Assembly (NCBI RefSeq): GCF_041027365.1
Contig: NZ_JBFTEH010000001.1
Span: 1 to 64,000, forward strand
Source: VKMB-3413 sp041027365
Lineage (GTDB): Bacteria > Pseudomonadota > Alphaproteobacteria > Rhizobiales > Rhizobiaceae
Length of the DNA: 64,000 nucleotides
Direction: 5' to 3'
Shown here: positions 15,500 through 24,284 of the stretch, piece by piece
Numbering within the stretch: position 1 is the first letter of the stretch
How the letters are laid out: every line of letters starts with the position of its first letter
Position numbers and translations under genes: made by a program
The notes under the pieces: generated by a model
The model's input: only the letters and a program-made list of their open reading frames with translations
Told to the model about the DNA's origin: nothing
Database searches by the model: none

Positions 15500-16144
15500 A
15501 TGAGCGAGACGGCGACGATCGACGGGCTGATCCGGGGCGAGGACAGGCTGCTGCGCTGCGCCTGGCACGGCGCGGACGCGGAATATCGCCGCTATCACGA
15601 CGAGGAATGGGGCCGGCCGAGCGCCGACGACCAGCGCCTCTTCGAAAAGCTGTGCCTCGAGGGCTTCCAGGCCGGGCTCTCCTGGCTGACCATCCTGCGC
15701 AAGCGCCCGGCCTTCCGCGAGCTCTTCCACGACTTCGCGATCGACCGGGTCGCGGAGATGGGCGAGGCCGACGTCGACCGGATCGTCGGCGATGCCAGGA
15801 TCATCCGGCATCGCGGCAAGATCGTCTCGACGATCAACAATGCTCGGCGGACACAGGCTGTGCGCGAGGCGCACGGCTCGCTCGCCGCATTCCTCTGGGC
15901 GCACGAGCCGCCGGGCGCGGAGCGTCCGGACCCGGTGACGGCCGAGTTCCTGCGCGCGAACCCGGTCAGTCCCGCCTCGACGCGGCTCTCCAAGGCGCTG
16001 AAGACGGCCGGCTTCACCTTCGTCGGCCCGACCACGGTCTACGCCTTCATGCAGTCCATGGGCTTCGTCAACGACCATATCGACGGCTGCTGCGTGCGCG
16101 CGGCCTGCGAGGCGGAGCGGGCGGCCTTCGTGCGGCCGGGCTGA
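15500..16144 (+). CDS. tag: DNA-3-methyladenine glycosylase I
   Basis: 214-residue base-excision repair enzyme that removes 3-methyladenine from alkylated DNA. Conserved blocks: RCAWHGADAEYRRYHDEEWG at the start, LFEKLCLEGFQAGLSW, and near the C-terminus FVGPTTVYAFMQSMGFVNDH followed by IDGCC. The Cys and His residues of the structural zinc site (Cys and His in the first block, the His and Cys of DHIDGCC) are kept. The ATG at 15500 was chosen from homology. It stands alone between an unknown small gene and an oxidoreductase. Confidence 0.93.
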   Translation: MSETATIDGLIRGEDRLLRCAWHGADAEYRRYHDEEWGRPSADDQRLFEKLCLEGFQAGLSWLTILRKRPAFRELFHDFAIDRVAEMGEADVDRIVGDARIIRHRGKIVSTINNARRTQAVREAHGSLAAFLWAHEPPGAERPDPVTAEFLRANPVSPASTRLSKALKTAGFTFVGPTTVYAFMQSMGFVNDHIDGCCVRAACEAERAAFVRPG

Positions 16145-16258
16145 TCCGGCCGGGCCGCGCTTCTCCGCGTCCGGTTCAGCGCTCCTTTCACGCTTTCTTA
16201 TGGCCGCGCATGCGATGGGGCGCACAGGCCTTCTGCCGATTACGGGGGCACGCGTGCC

Positions 16259-17506
16259 ATGAAGATCGGGATCGTCGGCTGCGGCTTCGTCGCCGACTAT
16301 TACATGCTGACGCTGGCGAACCATCCCGCGTTGGAGCTTGTCGGCGCCTATGACCGCGATCCGGCCGCGCGCGAGCGGTTCGGCCGGTTCTTCGGCGTTC
16401 CGATGTTCGACAGCCTCGAAGCCCTGCTTGCTGCGCCCGGCCTCGAATGCGTGCTGAACCTCACCAACCCTTCGAGCCATTATGCCGTCAGCCGCACCGC
16501 GCTTCTGTCGGGGTGCCACGTCTATTCGGAAAAGCCGCTCGCCATGCGCGTCGAGGACGCCGAGGATCTGGTGCGGCTTGCAAAGGAGCGGGACCTGCTG
16601 CTCGCCGCAGCGCCCTGCTCCTATCTCGGAGAGGCAGCGCAGGCGCTCGGCCGGGCGATCGAGGCCGGGCGGGTCGGCAAGGTGCGCCTCGTCTATGCCG
16701 AGATGGAGGACGGCATGGTCTTCCGCGAGAACCATCGGGACTGGAAGGCGCCCTCGGGGGCGCCCTGGCCGGCCCGCGACGAATTCGCCGTCGGCGCGAC
16801 GCTCGAACATGCCGGCTATTACCTCAGCTGGCTCTGCGCCTTTTTCGGCCCCGTCACCGAGATGACCGCCTTCGCCGCCCGCTGTTTCGACGACAAGGGA
16901 ACCGGGCAGGCGCCGGGGGAACTCGCAAACGATCTCTCCGTCTCCTGCCTGCGCTTTGCGTCCGGCGTCGTCGCGCGGCTCTCCTGCGGACTGGCGGCGC
17001 CCAAGGACCGCTCGCTCCACGTCATCGGGACGGATGGCATCCTGTCGCTGAGCGAGGCCTGGGACTATGCCTCGCCGATCTACGAGCGGGACGTGATGGG
17101 GCATTGGCAGTCGCGGCCGAAAATCCTCGGCAAGATCGTCCGGCGCGTCGAGCGGGGCCTGCCGCTGCGCCACTGGTTCGGCCGGCGGCTGACATACGAA
17201 CGGGGCGAGGCGAAGGTGCCGGGCACCTCCTCGCGCATGGACTTCGCCCGCGGTCCGGCCGCGCTCGCCCGGGCGGCCGCCGCCGGCGAACCGCTCGACT
17301 TCGGCGCCGATTTTGCGCTCCACATCACCGAACTCGCGCTCGTCGCGCAGAACGCCGAGACGTACCAGATGCCCTACAGGCCGCGCTCCAGCTTTGCCTG
17401 GCCCGCGGCGTCCGCCTCAGCCGGCGCCCAGGCCCTCCAGGATGGCAAGGGTGGCGATCGTGTCGGCGAGCGGCATGACGTCGCTGCCGGTCAGGCCGCG
17501 GTCTAG
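16259..17506 (+). CDS. Gfo/Idh/MocA family oxidoreductase
   Basis: 415-residue NAD(P)-dependent dehydrogenase of unknown, probably sugar-like, substrate. The N-terminal Rossmann fold begins MKIGIVGCGFVADYYMLTLA, followed by LNLTNPSSHYAVSRTALLSG and the EKPLAMRVEDAE block with the family Lys. The C-terminal domain has HAGYYLSWL. The fold seems complete near residue 385. The last 30 residues or so are low-complexity and are encoded antisense to the end of the convergent gene (90-bp overlap), so they may be a run-on tail. Confidence 0.85.
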   Translation: MKIGIVGCGFVADYYMLTLANHPALELVGAYDRDPAARERFGRFFGVPMFDSLEALLAAPGLECVLNLTNPSSHYAVSRTALLSGCHVYSEKPLAMRVEDAEDLVRLAKERDLLLAAAPCSYLGEAAQALGRAIEAGRVGKVRLVYAEMEDGMVFRENHRDWKAPSGAPWPARDEFAVGATLEHAGYYLSWLCAFFGPVTEMTAFAARCFDDKGTGQAPGELANDLSVSCLRFASGVVARLSCGLAAPKDRSLHVIGTDGILSLSEAWDYASPIYERDVMGHWQSRPKILGKIVRRVERGLPLRHWFGRRLTYERGEAKVPGTSSRMDFARGPAALARAAAAGEPLDFGADFALHITELALVAQNAETYQMPYRPRSSFAWPAASASAGAQALQDGKGGDRVGERHDVAAGQAAV

Positions 17507-18463
17507 GCATTCTGCGACATGGTCGGCCTGGTAGTGCAGGCCGGTTCCCTCGAACAGTGTCGGGATGCGGCGGACCTTCAGGCCGGACGCGATCTGGCGG
17601 AGCGACGCCAGCCGCGCCGGCTGCCGCTGGCGGGGAAGGGGCGCATCCGGCGCTGCCGCGCCGGCCGCCGAGCCCGGGGCCAGCCGGCGGAGCGACAGCA
17701 TCGGCGGGCAGAACAGCGGGCGATGCGCGGTGAGGATCCCGTCCGTGCCGGTGATCACCGCCTGGTTCGGGCCCTCGACGTCGAGGCTGCAGGCAAGGCT
17801 CGCGAGGACGTCCCGGTGGCGGGTCGACAGCGAGGCTGCGGCGACGGCGCCGGTCTCGTAGCGTCGGCTGACCCCGGTCACTGCATCGGCGGGACCTGCG
17901 AGATGGACCGCGAGCGAGGCGGCGTAGACGCCGAGGTCGAGGAGTGCGCCCCCGGCGGCTGGGTCGAAGCGCGGATCGCCGGCCGCAAGGGCGTTGGCGA
18001 AGCCGAGGCTCGCCTCGATGTGGCGGATCCGGCCGATCGCGCCCTCGTCGATCAGCCGCTTCAGCCGCACGATGCCCGGCGTGAAGCGCATCCACATCGC
18101 CTCCATGACGAGAAGGCCCGCGGCCTTGGCCGCATCGGCGACGGCCTGCGCCTCGGCGACGCTCGTCGCCAGCGGTTTCTCCACCATCACCGGCTTGCCT
18201 GCCGCGAGCGCGGCGAGGGCAAGATCGGCATGCGTCGCATTCGGCGTCGCGACATAGACCGCGTCGATGTCGGTGCGCGAGAGGACCGTCTCGATATCGC
18301 CGGAGCCCTGCGCGCCGATCGCGCCGGCAAAGCGCGCGGCCTTGTCGGCCGAGCGCGAGCCGACGGCGGCGATCCGGCCGGTTCGCGACAGCCGCATGTC
18401 GCCGGCGAAGCGGCGCGCGATCTGCCCGGTGCCGAGCACCCCCCATCTCACCGGTCGCGTCAT
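17417..18463 (-). CDS. Gfo/Idh/MocA family oxidoreductase
   Basis: 348-residue NAD(P)-dependent oxidoreductase. The Rossmann start is VRWGVLGTGQIARRFAGDM; VYVATPNATHADLALAALAA and EKPLATSVAEAQ carry the catalytic Lys region. The C-terminal domain has GGALLDLGVYAASLAVHLAG, typical of dimeric dihydrodiol/glucose-fructose oxidoreductase relatives. It is only distantly similar to its convergent neighbour and so not a recent duplicate of it. Substrate unknown. Confidence 0.88.
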   Translation of the reverse strand: MTRPVRWGVLGTGQIARRFAGDMRLSRTGRIAAVGSRSADKAARFAGAIGAQGSGDIETVLSRTDIDAVYVATPNATHADLALAALAAGKPVMVEKPLATSVAEAQAVADAAKAAGLLVMEAMWMRFTPGIVRLKRLIDEGAIGRIRHIEASLGFANALAAGDPRFDPAAGGALLDLGVYAASLAVHLAGPADAVTGVSRRYETGAVAAASLSTRHRDVLASLACSLDVEGPNQAVITGTDGILTAHRPLFCPPMLSLRRLAPGSAAGAAAPDAPLPRQRQPARLASLRQIASGLKVRRIPTLFEGTGLHYQADHVAECLDRGLTGSDVMPLADTIATLAILEGLGAG

Positions 18464-18575
18464 CTGATCCGCCTCGATCCTGGTCTCTGGGCGGCGATGC
18501 TAGCGCGACAAGACGAACGCCGGCTTACCGCGGCCGCGCGGAATCGGCGGATGCTGGAGGAGGCGGCGCGGCGCG

Positions 18576-18713
18576 TCAGCCGACGATCGCCAGCCGCAGG
18601 GCGTAGGCCACCGCCGTCACCACGACGACGCTCGCGATCCACAGCGCGACGAACCAGCCGAGGCGCTTCCACCAGGGGCTGCGGCTCGCCGCCCGGACGT
18701 CGTCGGGCGTCAA
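18576..18713 (-). CDS. Small cytochrome bd-associated membrane protein (DUF2474/CydX-like)
   Basis: 45 residues, translationally coupled to cydB: the TTG start (18711-18713) overlaps the cydB stop, and GAAGGA lies 8 bases upstream. Sequence WWKRLGWFVALWIASVVVVT followed by AVAYALRLAIVG gives one membrane helix after a basic WKRLGW motif, the DUF2474 pattern. Such proteins sit beside bd-type oxidase genes and, like CydX, are thought to stabilise the oxidase. The gene is too short for ordinary gene finding. Confidence 0.78.
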   Translation of the reverse strand: MTPDDVRAASRSPWWKRLGWFVALWIASVVVVTAVAYALRLAIVG

Positions 18714-19711
18714 TGGTGGTATCCTTCGTCGGCGCTGATCTTGCCGCGGAAGATCCAGTAGGAAAAGCCGGTGTAGATCAGGATCGTCGGGATCAGGATG
18801 GCCGCGCCGACCAGCAGGAACCAGAGGCTCGCATCGGGCGCCGCCGCCTGCCAGATGGTGATGTCCGGCGGGATGATGTGCGGATAGAAATTGATCCCCA
18901 GCCCGACATAGGAGAGCACGAACAGCGCCAGCGCCGACAGGAACGGGCGGTAGTGTCGCCCGGCGATCAGCGACTGGAACAGGCTGACGGCGGCGACCGC
19001 CACCAGGATCGGGACCCAGAAGACCGTGAAGAACTGCGGCAGGGCGAACCAGCGCGCATAGAACTGCGGCTGGATGAACGGCATCCAGGCGCTGACGCCG
19101 GCGATGGCGGCAAGCGTCGCCGCGGCGAGGAAGAGGGCGTAGTGCCGGGCGATGTCCTGGATCTCGCCCTCGGTCTTCATCACCAGCCAGCAGGCGCCGA
19201 GCAGCGCGTAGCCGACGACGAGCGCGCAGCCGGTCGCCAGCGAGAACGGCGTCAGCCAGTCGTACCAGCCGCCGGCATAGGTGCGATCGACCACGCGGAC
19301 GCCCTGGACCAGCGTGCCGAGGATCAGGCCCTGGCAGAAGGCCGCCACCACCGAACCGCCGAAGAAGGAGACGTCCCAGAGCCAGCGGCCGCGCACCGTC
19401 TTGAAGCGGTATTCGAAGGCGACGCCCCGGAAGATCAGCGCCAGCAGCATGGCGATCACCGGCGCGTAGACGGCCGGCATGATGACCGCATAGGCGAGCG
19501 GGAAGACCGCGAAGAGCCCGCCGCCGCCGAGCACCAGCCAGGTCTCGTTGCCGTCCCAGATCGGCGCGACGGAGTTCATCGCGGTGTCGCGGTTCTCGTG
19601 CCGGCCGAGGAAGGGGAACAGGATGCCGGTGCCGAGGTCGAAGCCGTCGAGGACGACATAGGCGATGACCGCGAAGGCGATGAGGAAGGCCCAGAGCAGC
19701 GGAAGGTCCAT
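18710..19711 (-). CDS. cydB: Cytochrome bd-type quinol oxidase subunit II
   Basis: 333-residue polytopic membrane protein that pairs with subunit I to oxidise ubiquinol and reduce oxygen without proton pumping. The start MDLPLLWAFLIAFAVIAYVV leads into LDGFDLGTGILFPF and NSVAPIWDGNETWLV, the subunit II signature, and is followed by FRGVAFEYRFK. Length is within the usual 330-380. It follows cydA after 11 bp. Confidence 0.95.
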   Translation of the reverse strand: MDLPLLWAFLIAFAVIAYVVLDGFDLGTGILFPFLGRHENRDTAMNSVAPIWDGNETWLVLGGGGLFAVFPLAYAVIMPAVYAPVIAMLLALIFRGVAFEYRFKTVRGRWLWDVSFFGGSVVAAFCQGLILGTLVQGVRVVDRTYAGGWYDWLTPFSLATGCALVVGYALLGACWLVMKTEGEIQDIARHYALFLAAATLAAIAGVSAWMPFIQPQFYARWFALPQFFTVFWVPILVAVAAVSLFQSLIAGRHYRPFLSALALFVLSYVGLGINFYPHIIPPDITIWQAAAPDASLWFLLVGAAILIPTILIYTGFSYWIFRGKISADEGYHH

Positions 19712-19722
19712 AATCGTCTCCT

Positions 19723-21141
19723 CTATTCCGCCGGATCGGGAACGGTGCGGGCTTCGAGCGAGGGCGCCGGCGTGATGCCGGCCGTGCGGGTCGGCTGGCG
19801 CGGGACATCCTCCTCGAAGGGCCGCGGCTCCTTCGACATCAGCCGCAGGATGTAGAACATTCCGGCGCCGAACAGCAGGAAGTAGACGATGACGAAGGCG
19901 ATCAGAGAGCCGCCGACGCCGGCCGCAGCGATCGGCGAATGGCTCTCGGCGGTCCGCAGCACGCCGTAGACCGTGTAGGGCTGGCGGCCCATTTCCGTCG
20001 TCACCCAGCCGCAGATCACCGCGACGAAGCCGGCGGGCGACATCGCCACCATCGCCCGCTGCAGCCAGGTCGACTCGTGCAGCCTGCCGCGGATGCGCTG
20101 GACCAGCGACCAGAGGCCGATGCCGAGCATGGCGAAGCCGATCGCCACCATGGCGCGGAAGGTCCAGAAGATCACCGTGGAGTCAGGCCAGTCCTCTCTT
20201 GGGAAGGCCTTCAGCCCCTTGATCTCGCCGTCCAGCGAATGGGTGAGGATCAGCGAGCCGAGATAGGGAATGTCGAGGGCGTATTTCGTCCGCCCCTCCT
20301 GCATGTCGGGGATGCCGAACAGGGTGAGCGGCATCGGACCCTTGGCGTTCGCCTCGAAATGCCCCTCCATCGCGGCGATCTTCGCCGGCTGGTGCTCCAG
20401 CGTGTTCAGCCCGTGCTGGTCGCCGGCGAGGATCTGGAGCGGCGCGACGATCAGCGCCATCCACAGCGCCATCGAGAACATCGTCTGGGCGCTGGCATTG
20501 TAGCGGTTGCGCAGGAGGTGGAAGGCGCCGACGCCGCCGACGATGAAGGCCGTCGTGAGATAGGCGGCGAGCACCATGTGGACGAGGCGGTACGGGAAGG
20601 AGGGGTTGAAGACGATCGCCCACCAGTCCTCGGGAATGAACTGGCCGGCGGCGTTGAAGCCGTAGCCCTGCGGCGTCTGCATCCAGGAATTCACCGACAG
20701 GATCCAGAAGGCCGAGAACAGCGTGCCGATCGCGACGACGACGGTGGCGAAGAAGTGCAGCCCGTTGCCGACCCGTTTCTGGCCGAACAGCATGATGCCG
20801 AGGAAGCCGGCCTCGAGGAAGAAGGCCGACAGCACCTCATAGGCCATCATCGGCCCGAGCACCGGCCCGGTCTTGTCGGCGAAGACCGACCAGTTGGTGC
20901 CGAACTGGTAGCTCATCACGATGCCGGAGACGACGCCCATCCCGAAGGACACGGCGAAGATCTTCACCCAGTGTTTGAAGGTGTCCATGTAGACGGCCTT
21001 GCCGGTCGCCAGCCATAGGCCTTCGAGCACGGCGAGGAAGGACGCGAGGCCGATCGAGAAGGCCGGGAAGATGATGTGGAACGCCACCGTGAAGGCGAAC
21101 TGGAACCGCGCCAGATTGACTGGGTCGAAACCGTCGAACAT
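19723..21141 (-). CDS. cydA: Cytochrome bd-type quinol oxidase subunit I, short Q-loop form
   Basis: 472-residue haem-carrying subunit. Visible ligands and motifs: His22 (FHIIFPAFSIG) for haem b595, the His in YRLVHMVLAAYL for b558, and Met in TTEMGRQPYTVYGVLRT. The quinol loop has QPAKIAAMEGHFE with its conserved Lys and Glu. The stretch after this loop is short, and GRQPYTVYGVLRT is close to the cyanide-insensitive (CioA) subgroup, so the enzyme may be named cioAB. The ATG at 21139-21141 has GGAGACAG upstream. Operon order cydA-cydB-DUF2474. Confidence 0.94.
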   Translation of the reverse strand: MFDGFDPVNLARFQFAFTVAFHIIFPAFSIGLASFLAVLEGLWLATGKAVYMDTFKHWVKIFAVSFGMGVVSGIVMSYQFGTNWSVFADKTGPVLGPMMAYEVLSAFFLEAGFLGIMLFGQKRVGNGLHFFATVVVAIGTLFSAFWILSVNSWMQTPQGYGFNAAGQFIPEDWWAIVFNPSFPYRLVHMVLAAYLTTAFIVGGVGAFHLLRNRYNASAQTMFSMALWMALIVAPLQILAGDQHGLNTLEHQPAKIAAMEGHFEANAKGPMPLTLFGIPDMQEGRTKYALDIPYLGSLILTHSLDGEIKGLKAFPREDWPDSTVIFWTFRAMVAIGFAMLGIGLWSLVQRIRGRLHESTWLQRAMVAMSPAGFVAVICGWVTTEMGRQPYTVYGVLRTAESHSPIAAAGVGGSLIAFVIVYFLLFGAGMFYILRLMSKEPRPFEEDVPRQPTRTAGITPAPSLEARTVPDPAE

Positions 21142-21156
21142 CGGCTGTCTCCGGGG

Positions 21157-21243
21157 TTGTCCTGACGCTCGTGATATGTTCGGCAGGTGAATATGGTGCA
21201 ACGCGGCGAAGCGTCCTTGGACAATCTGGCCCAGGACAAACTG
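21157..21243 (-). promoter_or_regulatory. Repeated GGACAA elements upstream of cydA
   Basis: On the plus strand GGACAATCTG (21219-21228) and GGACAAACTG (21234-21243) form a direct repeat with 15-bp period; an inverted TTGTCC lies at 21157-21162. This is the only patterned part of the cydA upstream region. It could be a regulator site or alternate -35 elements; no FNR box (TTGAT-N4-ATCAA) was found. Confidence 0.35.
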
Positions 21244-21344
21244 GCATAGGCCGCGTGAGACGCCATTTCGGCTTCAGCCGCCGGCTGGCAAGGCCCTCGC
21301 GTCGCTTGCTAACAATCGTCCGGCGGGCGGGGGAGAGACGTGGC

Positions 21345-22631
21345 TTGAGCGAGAGTTCCACCAGAGCAGATCTTGCGGCGATCTTTGCGACGGCCGTCGC
21401 GGCGGCGCATCCCGACATGGTCCTCGCGGCCCATCTGCCGGAGCCGCCGCGCGGCCGCGTCGTCATCCTCGGCGCCGGCAAGGCCGCGGCCGCCATGGCG
21501 GCGGCGGCGGTCCGGCACTACCGCGAGGCGCATGGGCTCGCCGCGGGGCGGATCGCCGGCATCGCTGTGACGCGTGACGGCTACGGCCTGTCGGCGGACC
21601 CGGTGCGGGTCGTCGAGGCGGGCCACCCCGTGCCGAATGCCGCCGGCCTCGCCGCGACCGCCGAGGTGCTGCGCCTCGCACGCGGCGCCGGCGCGGACGA
21701 CCTCGTGCTGGCGCTGATCTCCGGCGGCGGCTCGGCGAACTGGCTGCTGCCGGCCGACGGCGTGTCGCTCGAAGACAAGCAGGCGGTGACGCGGGCGCTG
21801 CTTCGCAGTGGCGCCGGCATCGGCGAGATCAATTGCGTGCGCAAGCACCTGTCGCAGATCAAGGGCGGGCGGCTCGCGAAGGCCTGCGGCGCGGCGCGGC
21901 TGGTGACGCTGGCGATTTCCGACGTTCCCGGCGACGACCCTTCGGTCATCGCCTCGGGGCCGACCGTGCCGGACGCGACCACCCTCGCCGAGGCCCGGGC
22001 GATCGTGGAGCGGCGCGGCATCGTGCTGCCGGCCTCCTGCGTGGTGGCGCTGGCCGATCCCGCCAACGAGACGCCGAAGCCCGGAGATGCGGCCTTCGCC
22101 GGCACGACCTATGCGATCGTCGCGACCCCGGCGGCATCCCTCGCCGCGGCGGCAAAAGCGGCCGAAGCTCTCGGCTATGCCGTCACCAGCCTCGGCGCCG
22201 ACGTCGAGGGCGAGGCGCGCGACGTGGCCGCGGCGCATGCGGCCCTGGCGCTGGAGGCGAAGCGCCGCGGCGAGAAGCGCGCGATCCTCTCCGGCGGCGA
22301 GCTGACGGTGACGATCCGCGGCGAGGGCCGGGGCGGGCCGAACCAGGAATACGCCCTCTCGCTGGCGATCGCGCTCAGCGGTGCGGAGGGCATTGCGGCG
22401 CTGGCGGGCGACACCGACGGGACCGACGGCGGCACCGGCCTTGCCAGCGACCCCGCCGGCGCCTTCGTCCTGCCGGACACGCTGGCGCGGGCGAGGGCAG
22501 CCGGGATCGACCCGCAGGCGGCGCTCGCCGACAACGATTCCACCGGCTTCTTCGCGGCGCTCGGCGATCTCTTCGTGCCCGGCCCCACCCACACCAACGT
22601 CAACGACTGCCGCATCATCCTCGTCGGGTGA
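21345..22631 (+). CDS. Glycerate 2-kinase (MOFRL family)
   Basis: 428 residues; phosphorylates D-glycerate to 2-phosphoglycerate, linking tartronate, glyoxylate or serine-cycle routes to glycolysis (gckA/ttuD family). Conserved blocks: VVILGAGKAAAAMAAA, DLVLALISGGGSANWLLP, VRKHLSQIKGGRLA, SDVPGDDPSVIASGPTVPD, LSGGELTVTIRGEGRGGPNQ and a C-terminal MOFRL-type DTDGTDGGTGLASD. The TTG at 21345 is preferred because GGGAGAGA precedes it and similarity starts there; the ORF is open further upstream. It forms a pair with the next gene, 20 bp downstream. Confidence 0.88.
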   Translation: MSESSTRADLAAIFATAVAAAHPDMVLAAHLPEPPRGRVVILGAGKAAAAMAAAAVRHYREAHGLAAGRIAGIAVTRDGYGLSADPVRVVEAGHPVPNAAGLAATAEVLRLARGAGADDLVLALISGGGSANWLLPADGVSLEDKQAVTRALLRSGAGIGEINCVRKHLSQIKGGRLAKACGAARLVTLAISDVPGDDPSVIASGPTVPDATTLAEARAIVERRGIVLPASCVVALADPANETPKPGDAAFAGTTYAIVATPAASLAAAAKAAEALGYAVTSLGADVEGEARDVAAAHAALALEAKRRGEKRAILSGGELTVTIRGEGRGGPNQEYALSLAIALSGAEGIAALAGDTDGTDGGTGLASDPAGAFVLPDTLARARAAGIDPQAALADNDSTGFFAALGDLFVPGPTHTNVNDCRIILVG

Positions 22632-22651
22632 CGGCGCCAGGGAGGTCCTCC

Positions 22652-23335
22652 ATGAAACGCTCTCGCATCAACGAGATCATCCGCGACGCCGACGCGTTCA
22701 TCCGCTCCTTCGGCTATGTCCTGCCGCCCTTCGCCTACTGGTCGCCGGAGGAGATGAAGGCGCGCCGGAGCGAGATTGCGCAGATCGTCGAGCGCCGCCT
22801 CGGCTGGGACGTCACCGACTACGGCCGCGAGGATTTCGACAAGCTCGGCCTCTTCCTCTTTACCGTGCGCAACGGCGATGCGGCGGACCTCACCGCCGGG
22901 CGCGGCATGCTCTATGCCGAGAAGATCATGATCTCGCGCCAGGACCAGATCTCGCCGATGCACCGGCACATCGTGAAGGCCGAGGACATCATCAACCGCG
23001 GCGGTGCGACACTGGCGCTGGAGCTCTTCGAGAGCGGGCCGGACGGCACAGTCGACGAGAGCGCCGAGGTGACCGTCGTCACCGACGGGATCACGCGCAA
23101 GCTCCCGGCCGGCGGTATCCTGAGGCTCAAGCCGGGGGAGAGCGTGACGCTGATGCCCGGCAACTGGCACGCCTTCTGGGGCGAGGGCGGCGACGTCCTG
23201 ATCGGCGAGGTCTCGACCGTCAACGACGACCGCACCGACAACATCTTCCGCGAGCCGATCGGCCGGTTCTCCAACGTCGAGGAGGACGAGGCGCCGCTGC
23301 ACCTTCTGGTGTCGGACTACGAGGTCTGGCTCTGA
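22652..23335 (+). CDS. D-lyxose ketol-isomerase family protein (cupin)
   Basis: 227 residues, the usual length of this cupin isomerase family (DUF1498). Putative metal ligands are His-x-His in SPMHRHIVKAEDIINRGGA, the Glu in the same block and His in GNWHAFWGEGG. It interconverts D-lyxose and D-xylulose, or D-mannose and D-fructose, in known members. GGAGGT precedes the ATG. The pairing with glycerate kinase suggests a small sugar or sugar-acid utilisation unit; no transporter lies next to it. Confidence 0.8.
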   Translation: MKRSRINEIIRDADAFIRSFGYVLPPFAYWSPEEMKARRSEIAQIVERRLGWDVTDYGREDFDKLGLFLFTVRNGDAADLTAGRGMLYAEKIMISRQDQISPMHRHIVKAEDIINRGGATLALELFESGPDGTVDESAEVTVVTDGITRKLPAGGILRLKPGESVTLMPGNWHAFWGEGGDVLIGEVSTVNDDRTDNIFREPIGRFSNVEEDEAPLHLLVSDYEVWL

Positions 23336-23357
23336 GGCTGCCGCAGGCCGCTCGGCT

Positions 23358-23978
23358 TCAGCGCCCGGCGGCCCGCGCGTCCCGGATCGCCTGCCTGAAG
23401 TCCGCCATGGCGGGCACGCCCGGAAACAGCGTCGTGCCGACCATATAGGCGGGCGTTCCGAAGAAGCCGAAGCCCTCGGCCTGCGCCTTGTTGCGCTTGA
23501 GGAGCGCGTCGATCCGCGTCCGGTTGCGCGCATAGGCGGCCTTGAGGGCCGCGACGTCGAAGCCGGCGGCGGTGAGCCTGGCGTCGATCGTCGCGTCCGT
23601 CAGCTGCCCCGGCGTCTTCATCAGCGCGTCGAGCGCCCGCGGCCGGTACTTCCCCGCGGCGAGCGTCAGATGCGCGGCATATTCCGACGGCAGGCCGAAG
23701 ATCGGCCAGTCCTTCATCACCAGCCGGATATGGCCGTCCTCCGCGACGGTCTTCATGACCTCGGGATAGGCCTTCTTGCAGTAGGGACACTGATAGTCGA
23801 ACCATTCGACGACGGTGACGTCGCCCCTGGGGTTGCCGAGGACCGGCGCCGCGGGATCGTAGAGCACCGCCCGCTTCGACAGCGGATCGGGTGCCGCGAG
23901 AGCCGGTCCGGCAGCGAGCGCGAGGCCGCCGGCGAGGGTCGCGGTCAGAAAGCGCCTGCGGTCGAAGGCTGATGGCAT
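23358..23978 (-). CDS. DsbA-family thiol oxidoreductase, Tat-type signal
   Basis: 206-residue exported thioredoxin-fold protein. The N-terminus has a twin-arginine pattern (FDRRRFLTATLAGGLALAAG), so export may be through Tat. The active-site CPYC lies in EWFDYQCPYCKKAYPE, and the cis-Pro loop is GTPAYMVG. The helical insertion typical of DsbA/BdbD-like proteins lies between them. Probably periplasmic disulfide formation or reduction. Convergent with the lyxose isomerase gene (22 bp). Confidence 0.87.
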   Translation of the reverse strand: MPSAFDRRRFLTATLAGGLALAAGPALAAPDPLSKRAVLYDPAAPVLGNPRGDVTVVEWFDYQCPYCKKAYPEVMKTVAEDGHIRLVMKDWPIFGLPSEYAAHLTLAAGKYRPRALDALMKTPGQLTDATIDARLTAAGFDVAALKAAYARNRTRIDALLKRNKAQAEGFGFFGTPAYMVGTTLFPGVPAMADFRQAIRDARAAGR

Positions 23979-24284
23979 GGTGTCGTGTCCCCGTTTCTCT
24001 GCCGTACGAAACCGCCGCCGGCCGGCGCCGCGCCGACGCAAGACGCCGTCGCCCGCTTCGCTGCGGCAAAGCTTCTCTGTCCTCCGGCTCGCCGGCAGCC
24101 TTAGGGGGATCGCGCGCGTTCAGGAAGGAACGAAGCCGTGAGGCGGCATTCCGGCGGATGCCCGGATGCGTCCGATCCGCGCCCGGCCGCGTTGCGCGGG
24201 GACGCTGTACCGGCGAAGCTACCGTCGGCGGATGCGGCCAGGCCGGATCTATCGGCGACACCTGCAGGAGGATGGGACGCAGCG

